Of a DNA stretch of 64,000 bases, positions 36,684-45,734 are shown in pieces; position 1 is the stretch's first letter; each line of letters starts with the position of its first letter. The notes beneath the pieces are model-generated. The model worked only from the letters and a program-made list of their open reading frames with translations. It had not been told where the DNA came from and did no database searches. Position numbers and translations under genes: made by a program. This stretch comes from Winogradskyella tangerina (GTDB taxonomy: Bacteria > Bacteroidota > Bacteroidia > Flavobacteriales > Flavobacteriaceae), in assembly GCF_003260205.1 (NCBI RefSeq), contig NZ_QERF01000002.1, positions 124,001 through 188,000 on the forward strand. The letters are read 5' to 3'.

Positions 36684-37823
36684 ATGAGACTTGGTATACT
36701 TATATACTCTCTATCTGGTGGTGGCGCTGAACGCGTGGTGTCTTATCTGGTTACCTATTGTATTCAGAACAATATTGATGTGCATTTGATATTAATGAAT
36801 CCAGGGATTAAGTATGATATCCCTGAAGAAACTAAAATTCACTACATCGAGAAGTCAAATCCACAAGAAAGCGGTATAATTAAGGCTTTAAAAATTCCGT
36901 TCTTAGCCTATAAATATGCCAAATTGGTAAAGAAGCTCGAACTGACACATAGCCTAAGCTTTCTAACACGCCCTTCATTTGTAAATGTACTTTCAAGAAA
37001 ATTCACCAAACACAATTATAAAGTTATAACTAATGAGCGTGCTTTTCCTAGCCTACAATACAGTTATAAAGGATTCCAATCGACTTTCAACAAAAAGATG
37101 ATCAAATCCCTTTATAAAAAATCGGAAATGGTAATTTCTAATTCCTATGGAAATGCTGGTGATTTGGTGAATAATTTCGAAGTCCCTTCGCAAAAAATGC
37201 ACGTGATTCATAACCCGATTGATTTAGAAAAGATCAATGATATAGCGCCAGTTGAGGACTTCTTTGATTCTTCAAAATTTAACATGGTCACCTTGGGGCG
37301 ATTAGATATTGGAAAGAATCACACTATGTTGATCAAGGCATTACATAAGCTTCAGAATCCACAGCTTAGACTATACATTTTAGGTTCTGGTGATATGCAA
37401 GATGAACTTGAAAATCTAGTTAATAAACTTGATGTTAATTCGCAAGTAAGGTTCCTTGGATTTGATCCTAATCCCTATAAATACTTAAAGTCAGCTGATC
37501 TATTTGTGTTTGGCTCTAATCATGAAGGCTTTCCAAATGTATTATTAGAAGCCATGGCTTGTGGTCTTCCAATATTATCAACGAATTGCCAATCCGGGCC
37601 TAGTGAAATTATGGAGCTCAAGCAACCAAAGGACAATGACATAATGCTTACGGATTATGGGATTTTGACGCCTATAAAACATGTCGATTCCATGGCTAAA
37701 GGAATGGACTATTTTATTAAAAACAAACGCTTTGTTGAGGCATGCATTAAGAACGGGCAAAACCGAATTAAAGACTTCGAAAAGAACAGTATTTTAAAAG
37801 AATATATAGACTTAATTTCTTAA
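36684..37823 (+). CDS. Glycosyltransferase family 4
   Basis: 379 residues with LGILIYSLSGGGAERVVSYL, MVTLGRLDIGKNHTMLIKAL, LYILGSGDMQDEL and FGSNHEGFPNVLLEAMACGLPILSTNCQSGPSEIM. The neighbouring copy at 35608 is related but not near-identical. It ends 17 bp from the convergent GT2 gene, so the transcript running from 27.5 kb stops about here. Confidence 0.9.
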   Translation: MRLGILIYSLSGGGAERVVSYLVTYCIQNNIDVHLILMNPGIKYDIPEETKIHYIEKSNPQESGIIKALKIPFLAYKYAKLVKKLELTHSLSFLTRPSFVNVLSRKFTKHNYKVITNERAFPSLQYSYKGFQSTFNKKMIKSLYKKSEMVISNSYGNAGDLVNNFEVPSQKMHVIHNPIDLEKINDIAPVEDFFDSSKFNMVTLGRLDIGKNHTMLIKALHKLQNPQLRLYILGSGDMQDELENLVNKLDVNSQVRFLGFDPNPYKYLKSADLFVFGSNHEGFPNVLLEAMACGLPILSTNCQSGPSEIMELKQPKDNDIMLTDYGILTPIKHVDSMAKGMDYFIKNKRFVEACIKNGQNRIKDFEKNSILKEYIDLIS

Positions 37824-37840
37824 GTTATACTGTTTTCATA

Positions 37841-38803
37841 CTACCTCAATAATCCTCTAAAAGGCCACAAAAAGAATACAATTAGTTTAACAAAAAATGG
37901 CTTGATCGATTTGAGGTATGCACTTAATGGTATTTTCAAAAATTTAGACGATCTAAGCATTACGTAGATCATTTTTAAAAAAAACACTGGGGCCGTGAAA
38001 AAATATTTGTTGAAGAACCAATTTAAATGTCCTATGCCGTTTAATACTGTACCATGAGCACTTCTCGAAGTCATAGGTGTATTCATAATAGAACCTTCTA
38101 CATCAACATGATAAATTCTAAGAATTTTATTAGTACATTTTGTAATAAATCCACTTCGGGCAACTGTACTCCAAATTATACTTTCAGGTGTAAAGCCAAT
38201 GTTTAGCATTTCAGGATTAATTTCAATATCTCTTAAAACATCGGTTTTGGTCCAACCCCACTTCTCACCTATAATCTGATTCTTTATTTTAGCTTCGAAC
38301 GTATGGCAATAAAATGGATCTTCAGGAAATTCTGTACCTACTAAATTACCATGCTGATCTTCGCATAATGCTGTTACAGCGGCAACTTTTTGCTTCATAT
38401 TATCGTCAAGACTTTCGTACTCATCATTAAATACTTGCAATGCATGAGGATAACACTGGTCATCACCATCGAATGTTAGTAAGAATTCGCCTTGAGCTAA
38501 ACCTATCGATTGAATGAAACAACTCATTTTGTGTTTATTCACCTTGTTGTTTACATAATTAATGTTCAATGGTGAGGTCTCTACAATTTTACTAATAACC
38601 TCATGAGAATTATCTGTAGACGCATCGTTAATGACTAGCCATTCAAAATCCTTGTAGGTCTGGTTCAATAGAGATTCGTGTACTTTACCTATTGAGTTTT
38701 CACAATTAAAAACAGGAGTAAAAACAGTAAATCTGTACTTGTAGTCTCTAGGTCCCTTCGCTTTATAAACGGGCAATAAATCCTTGAAAATGAGAGTATT
38801 CAT
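37841..38803 (-). CDS. Glycosyltransferase family 2
   Basis: 320-residue GT-A enzyme on the opposite strand to its neighbours. It shows FTVFTPVFNCENSIGKVHESLLNQTYKDFEWLVINDASTDNS at about residues 25-66, a DDQ metal-binding motif (TFDGDDQCYPHAL), and basic hydrophobic C-terminal segments (FFLKMIYVML; KLIVFFLWPFRGLLR) that suggest membrane association. The reversed orientation breaks the locus into units. Acceptor unknown. Confidence 0.85.
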   Translation of the reverse strand: MNTLIFKDLLPVYKAKGPRDYKYRFTVFTPVFNCENSIGKVHESLLNQTYKDFEWLVINDASTDNSHEVISKIVETSPLNINYVNNKVNKHKMSCFIQSIGLAQGEFLLTFDGDDQCYPHALQVFNDEYESLDDNMKQKVAAVTALCEDQHGNLVGTEFPEDPFYCHTFEAKIKNQIIGEKWGWTKTDVLRDIEINPEMLNIGFTPESIIWSTVARSGFITKCTNKILRIYHVDVEGSIMNTPMTSRSAHGTVLNGIGHLNWFFNKYFFTAPVFFLKMIYVMLRSSKFLKIPLSAYLKSIKPFFVKLIVFFLWPFRGLLR

Positions 38804-39339
38804 AGTAGTGAATTATAATAGATTTAAGGTTATCAAGTTGAAAAATATCTGTTCGAACGCTAATTCCCAATAAAAATAGATGAAATAATAAAAAAACAGT
38901 TAGCTGGCTTATTTTCAGAATTGAATTCCACTAAAAAACCAGGTTGATTTAAATCCAGTAATTGAAAAATTCATATAGAATATATTTAGATATTAACAAC
39001 GTGAATAAATGCTTTTAATCGTCTTTATTTGGGCAGTCACTAAATATTGATGCATATTTAACCCGTTGATAATGTGTCCCAAACTCTATAAGACATTAAA
39101 TTGAAACTGTAATTTTATTACTTTACAATTTTTGCCTATGAAACCTAAATTATGGTCAACTGCACTAAGTAAATTTTGTGTGCACTTTTCTCTGCAAAAA
39201 TGTACGTGGTTATCTTTAAGTGAAAAAAGTAGCCTTAGATCTTGCAACGATTACTCAATTTTTTTCTTATTTATAACGGGGACTTTTATCACTGGGTATT
39301 ATTATATAGGAATGCCTCAAATTAAATATATATTAGATT
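38804..39339. other. 536-bp region before asnB: upstream direct repeat copy and degenerate frame
   Basis: Upstream part: divergent region for the GT2 gene. From 38997 to 39156 it is clearly related to 46966-47129 (see repeat entries). After the shared ATGAAACCTAAA codons, a 71-codon frame from 39138 runs on (MKPKLWSTALSK..., hydrophobic middle SIFFLFITGTFITGYYYI) and ends 14 bp inside asnB. It is probably a recombination scar that now serves as the asnB leader. Confidence 0.55.
38997..39156 (+). repeat. Direct repeat copy A (leader plus first codons of the aminotransferase gene)
   Basis: Shares with 46966-47129 the exact blocks ATCGTCTTTATTTG, GTGTCCCAAA, AAATTGAAA, TATTACTT, ACAATTT and TATGAAACCTAAA, in the same order and nearly the same spacing. 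The similarity begins at CAACGT and stops about 18 bp after the ATG, exactly where the coding sequence would start to matter. Confidence 0.8.
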
Positions 39340-41244
39340 ATGTGCGGAATTAATGGCATAATTACAAAGACCAATAAAAAAGAGAACGAAATATCTTCTC
39401 TCCTTAACAACATGAATGACCTTATCATTCATCGCGGACCAGATGAGGATGGTGTATTTTCAGAAGAAAATAAGGACTTCTCTGTTGGTATGGCTATGAG
39501 AAGACTTTCGATCATTGATTTATCCTCTGGGCAACAACCGATTTTCACAGATGATAAACAGATCGTTATCGTATTTAATGGTGAGATTTACAATTACAGA
39601 CAATTAAAGGCAAAACTAGAGAACGAAGGCGTTACTTTCAATACCTCTAGTGATACAGAAGTGATTTTGAAAGCCTACGAAAAATATGGTGTGGAGTCCT
39701 TTGAATGGCTAGATGGTATGTATGGCTTCAGTATTTATGATAAAAAGATAAACAAGCTGTTTATTGCTCGTGATTTCTTCGGTGAAAAGCCCTTGTATTA
39801 CATGGATACGGAGAAAGCGTTTATATGGGCCTCAGAATTGAAGTCTATCATTAAAACCATCGATTTTACGCCAAATATTTCGAAAAAAGGATTAAATCTG
39901 TATTTCAGACTTACCTACATTCCTGCACCACACACCATTTACGAAGGTATCCGCAAGCTTGAGGCAAATCATTACATAGAATATGATCTGAGTACACATC
40001 AGACACAAATTCACAAGATCAACGCTGAACCCAAACCAAAAACCGTAAATATCTCTTTTGAAGATGCTAAGGCAAAAACCAAGGATATGGTTTATAATAG
40101 TGTGGATAGTAGATCTATTGCTGATGTAGGGTTAGGTACATTTTTATCTGGAGGTGTAGATTCATCCATTATTTCTCTGTGTTTATCGCAGACAACAGAT
40201 AAAAAGATCGATACCTTCTCCATCGGATTTAAAAAGGCATCCTATGACGAAACGGATAAATCGCGCGTGGTTGCGGACATGATTAACAGTAACCATCACG
40301 AATTTGTTATAGATGAAGACGACCTAAAAAATAATATCCATGATATTCTGGTAAATTTTGATGAGCCATTCTCTGATAGTGCTGCTTTACCTACTCACCT
40401 CCTATCTGAAAAGACTAGAGAGCACGTAACCGTTGCACTAACTGGTGATGGTGGTGATGAAGTTTTCGGTGGATATAACAAATACTACATTGGTAAAATG
40501 AACAAACGCTATAAGAGCATTGTTCCTAAGGCCATTCATAACTCTGTTTTAAAATTGAGTCAGAAATTCTTAGTGGATAAAGATGATGCCAGAGGACGAA
40601 AGTTTCAAGTAAATCGATTGCTTCATGCCATAAATTATGACGGTGATTTTTACTGGGACATCATCTCACTTGCTAATACAAGTAAGCAACTTTCTGAAAT
40701 AATGCAGCCAGAATATTTTGAATCGAACATATTTCAAGAATACAAAGACATTATCGGCAAACAAAAGATTGAATCACTTACCGATTATAGATTAGTAGAT
40801 AAAATATGTAGTCTTGAAGGTGGTATGCTAGCAAAAGTAGATAGAACCAGTATGATGACATCTCTAGAATGTAGAGCGCCATTCTTGAATAGAGAGCTCT
40901 GGGAATTCACTAACACCTTACCTGAAAGTTATTTGATGAAAGGTTGGAATAAAAAGCACATTCTAAAAGAAGCCTTTAAAGATCAGTTTCCTGATGAATT
41001 TTTAGAGAAAAGCAAGAGTGGATTTGGCAGCCCTACTGGCGATTGGCTAAGACAAAGCTTAAGAAAAGAACTTGAAAGTTATATAGAACCCGAAATGCTA
41101 AAAACGCAAGGAATTTTTAATGTTGAGGTAATTACCAAACTTGTAAAGGATCATTTAGATAGCAAGAAAGACAGCACCTTTAGGGTGTGGTCGTATTACT
41201 GCTTTCAAAAATGGTACAAATACAATTTCCTTAAACAGAACTAA
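39340..41244 (+). CDS. asnB: Asparagine synthetase (glutamine-hydrolysing)
   Basis: 634 residues. N-terminal class II glutaminase with Cys2 nucleophile (MCGINGIIT, RGPDEDGVF, FNGEIYNYRQL), then the ATP-pyrophosphatase synthetase domain with PP-loop FLSGGVDSSIISL at about residue 268, plus SFDEPFSDSAALPTHLL-like motifs and TGDGGDEVFGGYNKY. Polysaccharide-locus AsnB paralogues commonly amidate uronic acids or other carboxyls rather than make free asparagine. Opens the module between the direct repeats; the next GT starts 6 bp later. Confidence 0.93.
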   Translation: MCGINGIITKTNKKENEISSLLNNMNDLIIHRGPDEDGVFSEENKDFSVGMAMRRLSIIDLSSGQQPIFTDDKQIVIVFNGEIYNYRQLKAKLENEGVTFNTSSDTEVILKAYEKYGVESFEWLDGMYGFSIYDKKINKLFIARDFFGEKPLYYMDTEKAFIWASELKSIIKTIDFTPNISKKGLNLYFRLTYIPAPHTIYEGIRKLEANHYIEYDLSTHQTQIHKINAEPKPKTVNISFEDAKAKTKDMVYNSVDSRSIADVGLGTFLSGGVDSSIISLCLSQTTDKKIDTFSIGFKKASYDETDKSRVVADMINSNHHEFVIDEDDLKNNIHDILVNFDEPFSDSAALPTHLLSEKTREHVTVALTGDGGDEVFGGYNKYYIGKMNKRYKSIVPKAIHNSVLKLSQKFLVDKDDARGRKFQVNRLLHAINYDGDFYWDIISLANTSKQLSEIMQPEYFESNIFQEYKDIIGKQKIESLTDYRLVDKICSLEGGMLAKVDRTSMMTSLECRAPFLNRELWEFTNTLPESYLMKGWNKKHILKEAFKDQFPDEFLEKSKSGFGSPTGDWLRQSLRKELESYIEPEMLKTQGIFNVEVITKLVKDHLDSKKDSTFRVWSYYCFQKWYKYNFLKQN

Positions 41245-41250
41245 ACAATT

Positions 41251-42384
41251 ATGGATAAAAAGCGAATATTAATTATAGCATCATTTGATGGATCCTTAAT
41301 TAGGTTTAGAGGAGATTTTATTAAAAGTCTCATCAGTAATGGTTTTGAGGTCTTTGCTGCTGCGCCAAGTTATGCAGACCAGCATCGTAAGGAGATCGAA
41401 GAAATGGGTGCCACTCCAATTGAATTTAACCTTCAGAGAACAGGCTTAAATCCAATGAAGGATATGGACTCCATAAAAGAATTGAAGAAAATTATCAAAG
41501 ACCATAATATCGATTTGGTTTTTCCATATACCGTAAAACCTGTAATCTATGGTTCTATGGCAGCTAATAGCTGTAAAGTCCCTGTTATTTCGTTGATTAC
41601 GGGCTTGGGATATACCTTCACGGGTGCTTCTAAAAAAGCTAAATTGCTTCAAAAGTTTAATGAACGCTTATACAAGCTATCTATTCGAAAAAATAGAGTT
41701 ATTGTATTTCAAAATAAAGATGATCATCAATTATTGGTAGACCGAAAGGTCATTTCAAAAGATCAAAAAGTGGCCTTCGTAAGTGGATCTGGAGTTAATC
41801 TGAATCAGTTCACATTTAAAGAAAAAGATCCTAAAGATAAGGTGAGTTTCTTATTTATTGCTAGGCTGATCAAGGAAAAAGGTGTGGCTTTATACTTGGA
41901 AGCATCAAAGGTTCTGAAGGAAAAATATCCTGAGGCTGAATTCCATTTGATTGGTGCAACCGAAACCTCGCCCTCTGCTATCAGCGAAGAAGAATTAAAG
42001 GAATTGCACGAGAAAGGAACGATCATTTTTCATGGTAAACAGAAAAATGTTGAAGAGCATTTACATAAAACATCAGTATTTGTATTACCAAGCTATTATC
42101 GCGAAGGTTTACCCAGAACAACCTTAGAAGCTTGTGCTTGTGGAAATCCTATAATCACTACAGATTCTGTAGGATGTAGAGAATCTGTAAAAGAAGGTTA
42201 TAATGGCTTTTTAATTGAACCAAAAAATCTTGAAGCTCTAGTTAAAGCCATGGAATATTTCATTCTAAATCCTCAAAAGGTGAAAGAAATGGGTAAAAAT
42301 AGTAGAACGTACGCCGAAGAGCGCTTCGATGTGAATATAATTAATAGAGATTTAGTTAATATCATAAATCAAGAATTGAATTGA
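41251..42384 (+). CDS. Glycosyltransferase family 4 (PglA/WcfI-like)
   Basis: 377 residues: RILIIASFDGSLIRFRGDFIKSLISNGFEVFAAAP, PYTVKPVIYGSMAA, SLITGLGYTFTG, FIARLIKEKGVALYLEAS and LPSYYREGLPRTTLEACACGNPIITTDSVGCRE. The SLITGLGY(x)FT motif is typical of the GT4 enzymes that follow the initiating sugar-1-P transferase, such as PglA. Partner PglC-like gene lies 1 kb downstream. It overlaps the next gene by 4 bp. Confidence 0.9.
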   Translation: MDKKRILIIASFDGSLIRFRGDFIKSLISNGFEVFAAAPSYADQHRKEIEEMGATPIEFNLQRTGLNPMKDMDSIKELKKIIKDHNIDLVFPYTVKPVIYGSMAANSCKVPVISLITGLGYTFTGASKKAKLLQKFNERLYKLSIRKNRVIVFQNKDDHQLLVDRKVISKDQKVAFVSGSGVNLNQFTFKEKDPKDKVSFLFIARLIKEKGVALYLEASKVLKEKYPEAEFHLIGATETSPSAISEEELKELHEKGTIIFHGKQKNVEEHLHKTSVFVLPSYYREGLPRTTLEACACGNPIITTDSVGCRESVKEGYNGFLIEPKNLEALVKAMEYFILNPQKVKEMGKNSRTYAEERFDVNIINRDLVNIINQELN

Positions 42385-43355
42385 GATTGATTCAAGAACA
42401 TACAGATAAATTAATCATTGCCTTGGTCTTATTACTGATCACTGGCATTGTCAGCACTTATCTCAATTTAGGCGCTATATCTGTTGTTGCTAGTGTCGTA
42501 TTACCTTTATTATTTGTTCTGAATGTATTGGTGGCAATTTATGCCATCTTTAAGCGAAGGTATATCTACTGTATTGGTATAATCGCCTTCTTGTTTTGCT
42601 TTAAATTCTTTTTTCAAATTTCCTCAAATGAAACCGCTGAGGATTCTATAAGCCTATTATCGTATAACGTTAGATCTTTCGACAATGAAGATAAAGCTGT
42701 AGCAGGTGGTATTTTAAGGTTTATTGATTCTATAAATCCAGATATTTTATTGCTGCAAGAATCTGCCTATAAAGTAGCAAGAAACATAGATGGTTTCGAT
42801 CATCATTTCTTGGGTTTTAGAGAAGGAATTGAAAAAACCCTTTTAGATATTTATTCTAAATACCCTATCGTCAATAAAGGCTTTGTAGATTTTCCTGAAT
42901 CAAAGAACAATGCGATCTATACAGATCTTAAAATAGAGAATGACACTATTAGAGTTTATAATATTCATTTGCAATCTTTCGCCTTTACCTTCGGAAATAC
43001 TGATGATATATCAGGAAAATTTTCAAATACCTTAAACAAGCAGATTGAACAAGCTCAAATTATAAAGGAACATTCAGAAAATTGGAATGGTAAGGTAATT
43101 ATTGGCGGTGACCTAAACGCAACGCAATTCGGGAAACCTTACCGAATAATTGCACAATCGCTTAATGATTCATTTATAAAAAAAGGGAATGGACTTGGCA
43201 CTACTTTTAGTCTGAAGGGCTATCCATTACGCTTAGACTATGCCTTTACAGACAAGACATTAAACATTAATCAACATAAGAATATAAATTTAGATCTATC
43301 AGATCATCAACCCATATTAATTAAATTTAAGATTCCCAAAATATCAAGATCTTAA
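42381..43355 (+). CDS. Membrane-anchored endonuclease/exonuclease/phosphatase family protein
   Basis: 324 residues. Up to three N-terminal helices (about residues 12-80: LIIALVLLLITGIVSTYLNL, VVLPLLFVLNVLVAIYAIF, IYCIGIIAFLFCF) precede the EEP domain, with LLSYNVRSFDN, DILLLQES, IGGDLNATQFGKPYR and the terminal SDHQPILIKF. The start is TTG at 42381, overlapping the GT4 stop by 4 bp; no ATG fits the first helix. EEP enzymes hydrolyse phosphodiesters in DNA, lipids or nucleotides; its role in a sugar locus is unknown. Confidence 0.8.
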   Translation: MRLIQEHTDKLIIALVLLLITGIVSTYLNLGAISVVASVVLPLLFVLNVLVAIYAIFKRRYIYCIGIIAFLFCFKFFFQISSNETAEDSISLLSYNVRSFDNEDKAVAGGILRFIDSINPDILLLQESAYKVARNIDGFDHHFLGFREGIEKTLLDIYSKYPIVNKGFVDFPESKNNAIYTDLKIENDTIRVYNIHLQSFAFTFGNTDDISGKFSNTLNKQIEQAQIIKEHSENWNGKVIIGGDLNATQFGKPYRIIAQSLNDSFIKKGNGLGTTFSLKGYPLRLDYAFTDKTLNINQHKNINLDLSDHQPILIKFKIPKISRS

Positions 43356-43373
43356 TGTGTAAAACCTACCGTT

Positions 43374-43988
43374 ATGAAAAGTTTATATAAAATATTTAAA
43401 CGATTAGCTGACTTCTTTGCAAGTCTTATAGGTTTAATAATAATTTCTCCATTATTAATCACCCTGATTATAATTCTGGCCATTTCGAATAATGGTAAAC
43501 CATTCTTTTATCAAAACCGTGCCGGATTAAAAGGAAAACCATTCACGATCATTAAGTTGAAAACCATGAATGATAAAACAGATAGTAATGGTGAGTTACT
43601 TCCTGCCGTGCAACGAATTACCAAAGTTGGTCGATTTTGTAGAAATTATTCACTAGATGAACTTCCTCAACTTATCAATGTACTTAAAGGTGACATGAGT
43701 TTAATTGGCCCAAGACCATTGTTAGTATTGTACTTAGAATATTACAATGAAGAACAAATAAAGCGTCAAGACGTTTTACCAGGAATTTCTGGTTGGGCTC
43801 AAGTAAATGGTAGAAATGCCATTAGCTGGGAAGAAAAATTCGAATACGATGTCTATTACGTAGAGAATCTGTCGTTTTCATTAGATATGAAAATTCTATT
43901 CAAAACCATTGAAAAAGTAATTGCACCTAAAGACATCAATAATTCAGAAGAGATGGATATGCCTAGATTTACAGGTACTAAAAATTAA
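43374..43988 (+). CDS. Undecaprenyl-phosphate sugar-1-phosphate transferase (PglC-like)
   Basis: 204-residue monotopic phosphoglycosyltransferase that starts repeat-unit assembly. One N-terminal re-entrant helix (LADFFASLIGLIIISPLLITLIIILA) is followed by QNRAGLKGKPFTIIKLKTM, the catalytic Asp-Glu pair in NYSLDELPQLINVLKGDMSLIGPRP and PGISGWAQVNGRNAISWEEKFEYDVYYVENLS. Donor sugar is probably the UDP-4-amino-6-deoxy sugar (or its N-acetyl form) made by the aminotransferase and dehydratase at 47-50 kb. Confidence 0.93.
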   Translation: MKSLYKIFKRLADFFASLIGLIIISPLLITLIIILAISNNGKPFFYQNRAGLKGKPFTIIKLKTMNDKTDSNGELLPAVQRITKVGRFCRNYSLDELPQLINVLKGDMSLIGPRPLLVLYLEYYNEEQIKRQDVLPGISGWAQVNGRNAISWEEKFEYDVYYVENLSFSLDMKILFKTIEKVIAPKDINNSEEMDMPRFTGTKN

Positions 43989-44011
43989 TCTTTAACTATA
44001 ACTTTCCCCAA

Positions 44012-45085
44012 ATGTTTTTCAAAATTAAAGAAGGGAAATCTAGTACAACTAAAGTTTCCCGATCTGCACCTCAAAAGATAACTGAAATTACAGATAAGCA
44101 ACAATGGAAATCTATACTACGAAAAATAAGTAGTCATGATTTTTATCATACCTACGATTATCATGTCATTTCTGCAAATGAAAATGAGCAACCCATTTTA
44201 TTGGTTTATCAGGATGGTCAAAATTTAATTGCGCTACCTCTGATCCTAAGAAATATCGAGAATACAAATTATTCTGATTTCACCTCTGTTTATGGGTATT
44301 GCGGACCAATAACGAATATCAAGGACACCTCTTTTAATTTCTTAAACTTTCAATTATGCTTGAAGGATTATCTTAAACAAAAAGGAGTTGTTTCGCTATT
44401 TAGTCGACTGCATCCATTTTTAAACCAAAATCCTATAATTGAAGGACTCGGTAATGTTGAAGAACTAGGCAAGGTTATAAATATTGATGTTTCTAAAACC
44501 ATTGAAGAATCTAGAGCTGTCTATTCAAAGTCTAATAAAAATCAAATCAATAAATTAAGACGAAAATGTGAAGTCGTATTAGCAAAGACCGAAGAAGAAA
44601 TTTTAGAGTTTGTTGATATTTATCACGAAAATATGCGTCGTCTAAATGCTAAAGAACATTATTTTTTCGATAAAGAATACTTCTTGAACTTTCTAAAAGT
44701 TGAAGATTTTCAAACCGACATTATTCTGATTAGAGATATCGAAACGAAAAAGTTTATCGCTGGTTCAATGTTTGTAAAAACTGGTAAAATTGTTCAATTT
44801 CATTTATCCGGAACAAGAACTGAATTTTTGAAACTACATCCTTCAAAATTATTCTTAGATGAGATGCGCCTTAGAGCAACTGAGGAAGGCTATACATTTT
44901 TTAATCTTGGTGGAGGTTTAGCGGGTGAAGAAGATTCACTTTTCGATTTTAAAGCTTCATTTTCTAAAGATTTTAGGCTTTTCAAAGTATGGAAATGCGT
45001 TGTGGATGAGGAGGCTTACAATCAATTATCCTCAGGAAAGGAAGAATCAAACTTCTTCCCTAAGTATCGAGAGTTCATCAAATAA
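44012..45085 (+). CDS. FemAB/BioF2-like GNAT-superfamily acyltransferase
   Basis: 357 residues with two GNAT-like halves as in Fem transferases and the BioF2-like family: DFYHTYDYHVISANENEQPILLVYQDGQNLIALPLILR, then KSNKNQINKLRRKCEV and FIAGSMFVKTGKIVQFHLSGTRTEFLKLHPSKLFLDEM, with GGGLAGEEDSLFDFKASFSKDF at the C-terminus. Family members transfer an amino acid from aminoacyl-tRNA or an acyl group from CoA to an amine. It sits where loci of this type often carry a PglD acetyltransferase, and no PglD is found. Its stop overlaps the convergent HAD gene by 8 bp. Confidence 0.75.
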   Translation: MFFKIKEGKSSTTKVSRSAPQKITEITDKQQWKSILRKISSHDFYHTYDYHVISANENEQPILLVYQDGQNLIALPLILRNIENTNYSDFTSVYGYCGPITNIKDTSFNFLNFQLCLKDYLKQKGVVSLFSRLHPFLNQNPIIEGLGNVEELGKVINIDVSKTIEESRAVYSKSNKNQINKLRRKCEVVLAKTEEEILEFVDIYHENMRRLNAKEHYFFDKEYFLNFLKVEDFQTDIILIRDIETKKFIAGSMFVKTGKIVQFHLSGTRTEFLKLHPSKLFLDEMRLRATEEGYTFFNLGGGLAGEEDSLFDFKASFSKDFRLFKVWKCVVDEEAYNQLSSGKEESNFFPKYREFIK

Positions 45086-45734
45086 TATTTACCTCCTTAA
45101 AAGACGCAATAAAATTGTGTGGTAAATAATTTTCTGAAACTTGTGAGGCTAGAGCTACGTGAATATTCTGCCCATTATCAATAAGGCCAATGGTTTTCCA
45201 ACCTAATGAATTAGGTGTCACAAAGTCTTTTTTAATATTATCCGCAATGTAGTAATACTGCTTTGCTGATAAGGCATCTTCTACAAGTTTAAAATTGCGT
45301 TCATTTGGTTTTTCACTACCTATGGCTTCAGAAATAACAGTTTTGCTTAAGTAATTCGTAATTCCTAATGCTTCTAATTTTGCTGATTGGGTTTTGACTC
45401 TACCGTCGGTAATAAGTGCAATTCTTCCTTCTTTTTTAAGTATCGCCTTGAAAAGATCAAGTACGCCTTCAAACAAGGTAATATTAGGTTTATGGTTACG
45501 GTACAACTGAACCAAATCTTGCTTTTTAACTCCATAGCTATCCGACAGGTACTGAAATACATCCTTACCCATTCGGTACATGGCAAACATTTCCCGGTAT
45601 AAATTCTTGCTGTTATCTGGATCAATTTGAACTGAGATATCTCGATACGCTGATTTCAAATAATCAATTTCGTTGTAGAGCGTATCGTCCAGATCAAAAA
45701 CGATGACCGTATGTTTATCAATCTTTATATCCAT
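45078..45734 (-). CDS. HAD-family hydrolase
   Basis: 218 residues with the HAD phosphatase set: DLDDTLYNEIDYL (catalytic Asp pair), ITDGRVKTQSAKL, the Lys in GSEKPNERNF, and ADNIKKDFVTPNSLGWKTIGL. The cap is a class I helical type. It is encoded on the opposite strand together with an ATP-grasp gene (17-bp overlap), a frequent pair in sugar loci. It may remove phosphate from a sugar or acyl-phosphate intermediate. Confidence 0.85.
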   Translation of the reverse strand: MDIKIDKHTVIVFDLDDTLYNEIDYLKSAYRDISVQIDPDNSKNLYREMFAMYRMGKDVFQYLSDSYGVKKQDLVQLYRNHKPNITLFEGVLDLFKAILKKEGRIALITDGRVKTQSAKLEALGITNYLSKTVISEAIGSEKPNERNFKLVEDALSAKQYYYIADNIKKDFVTPNSLGWKTIGLIDNGQNIHVALASQVSENYLPHNFIASFKEVNII

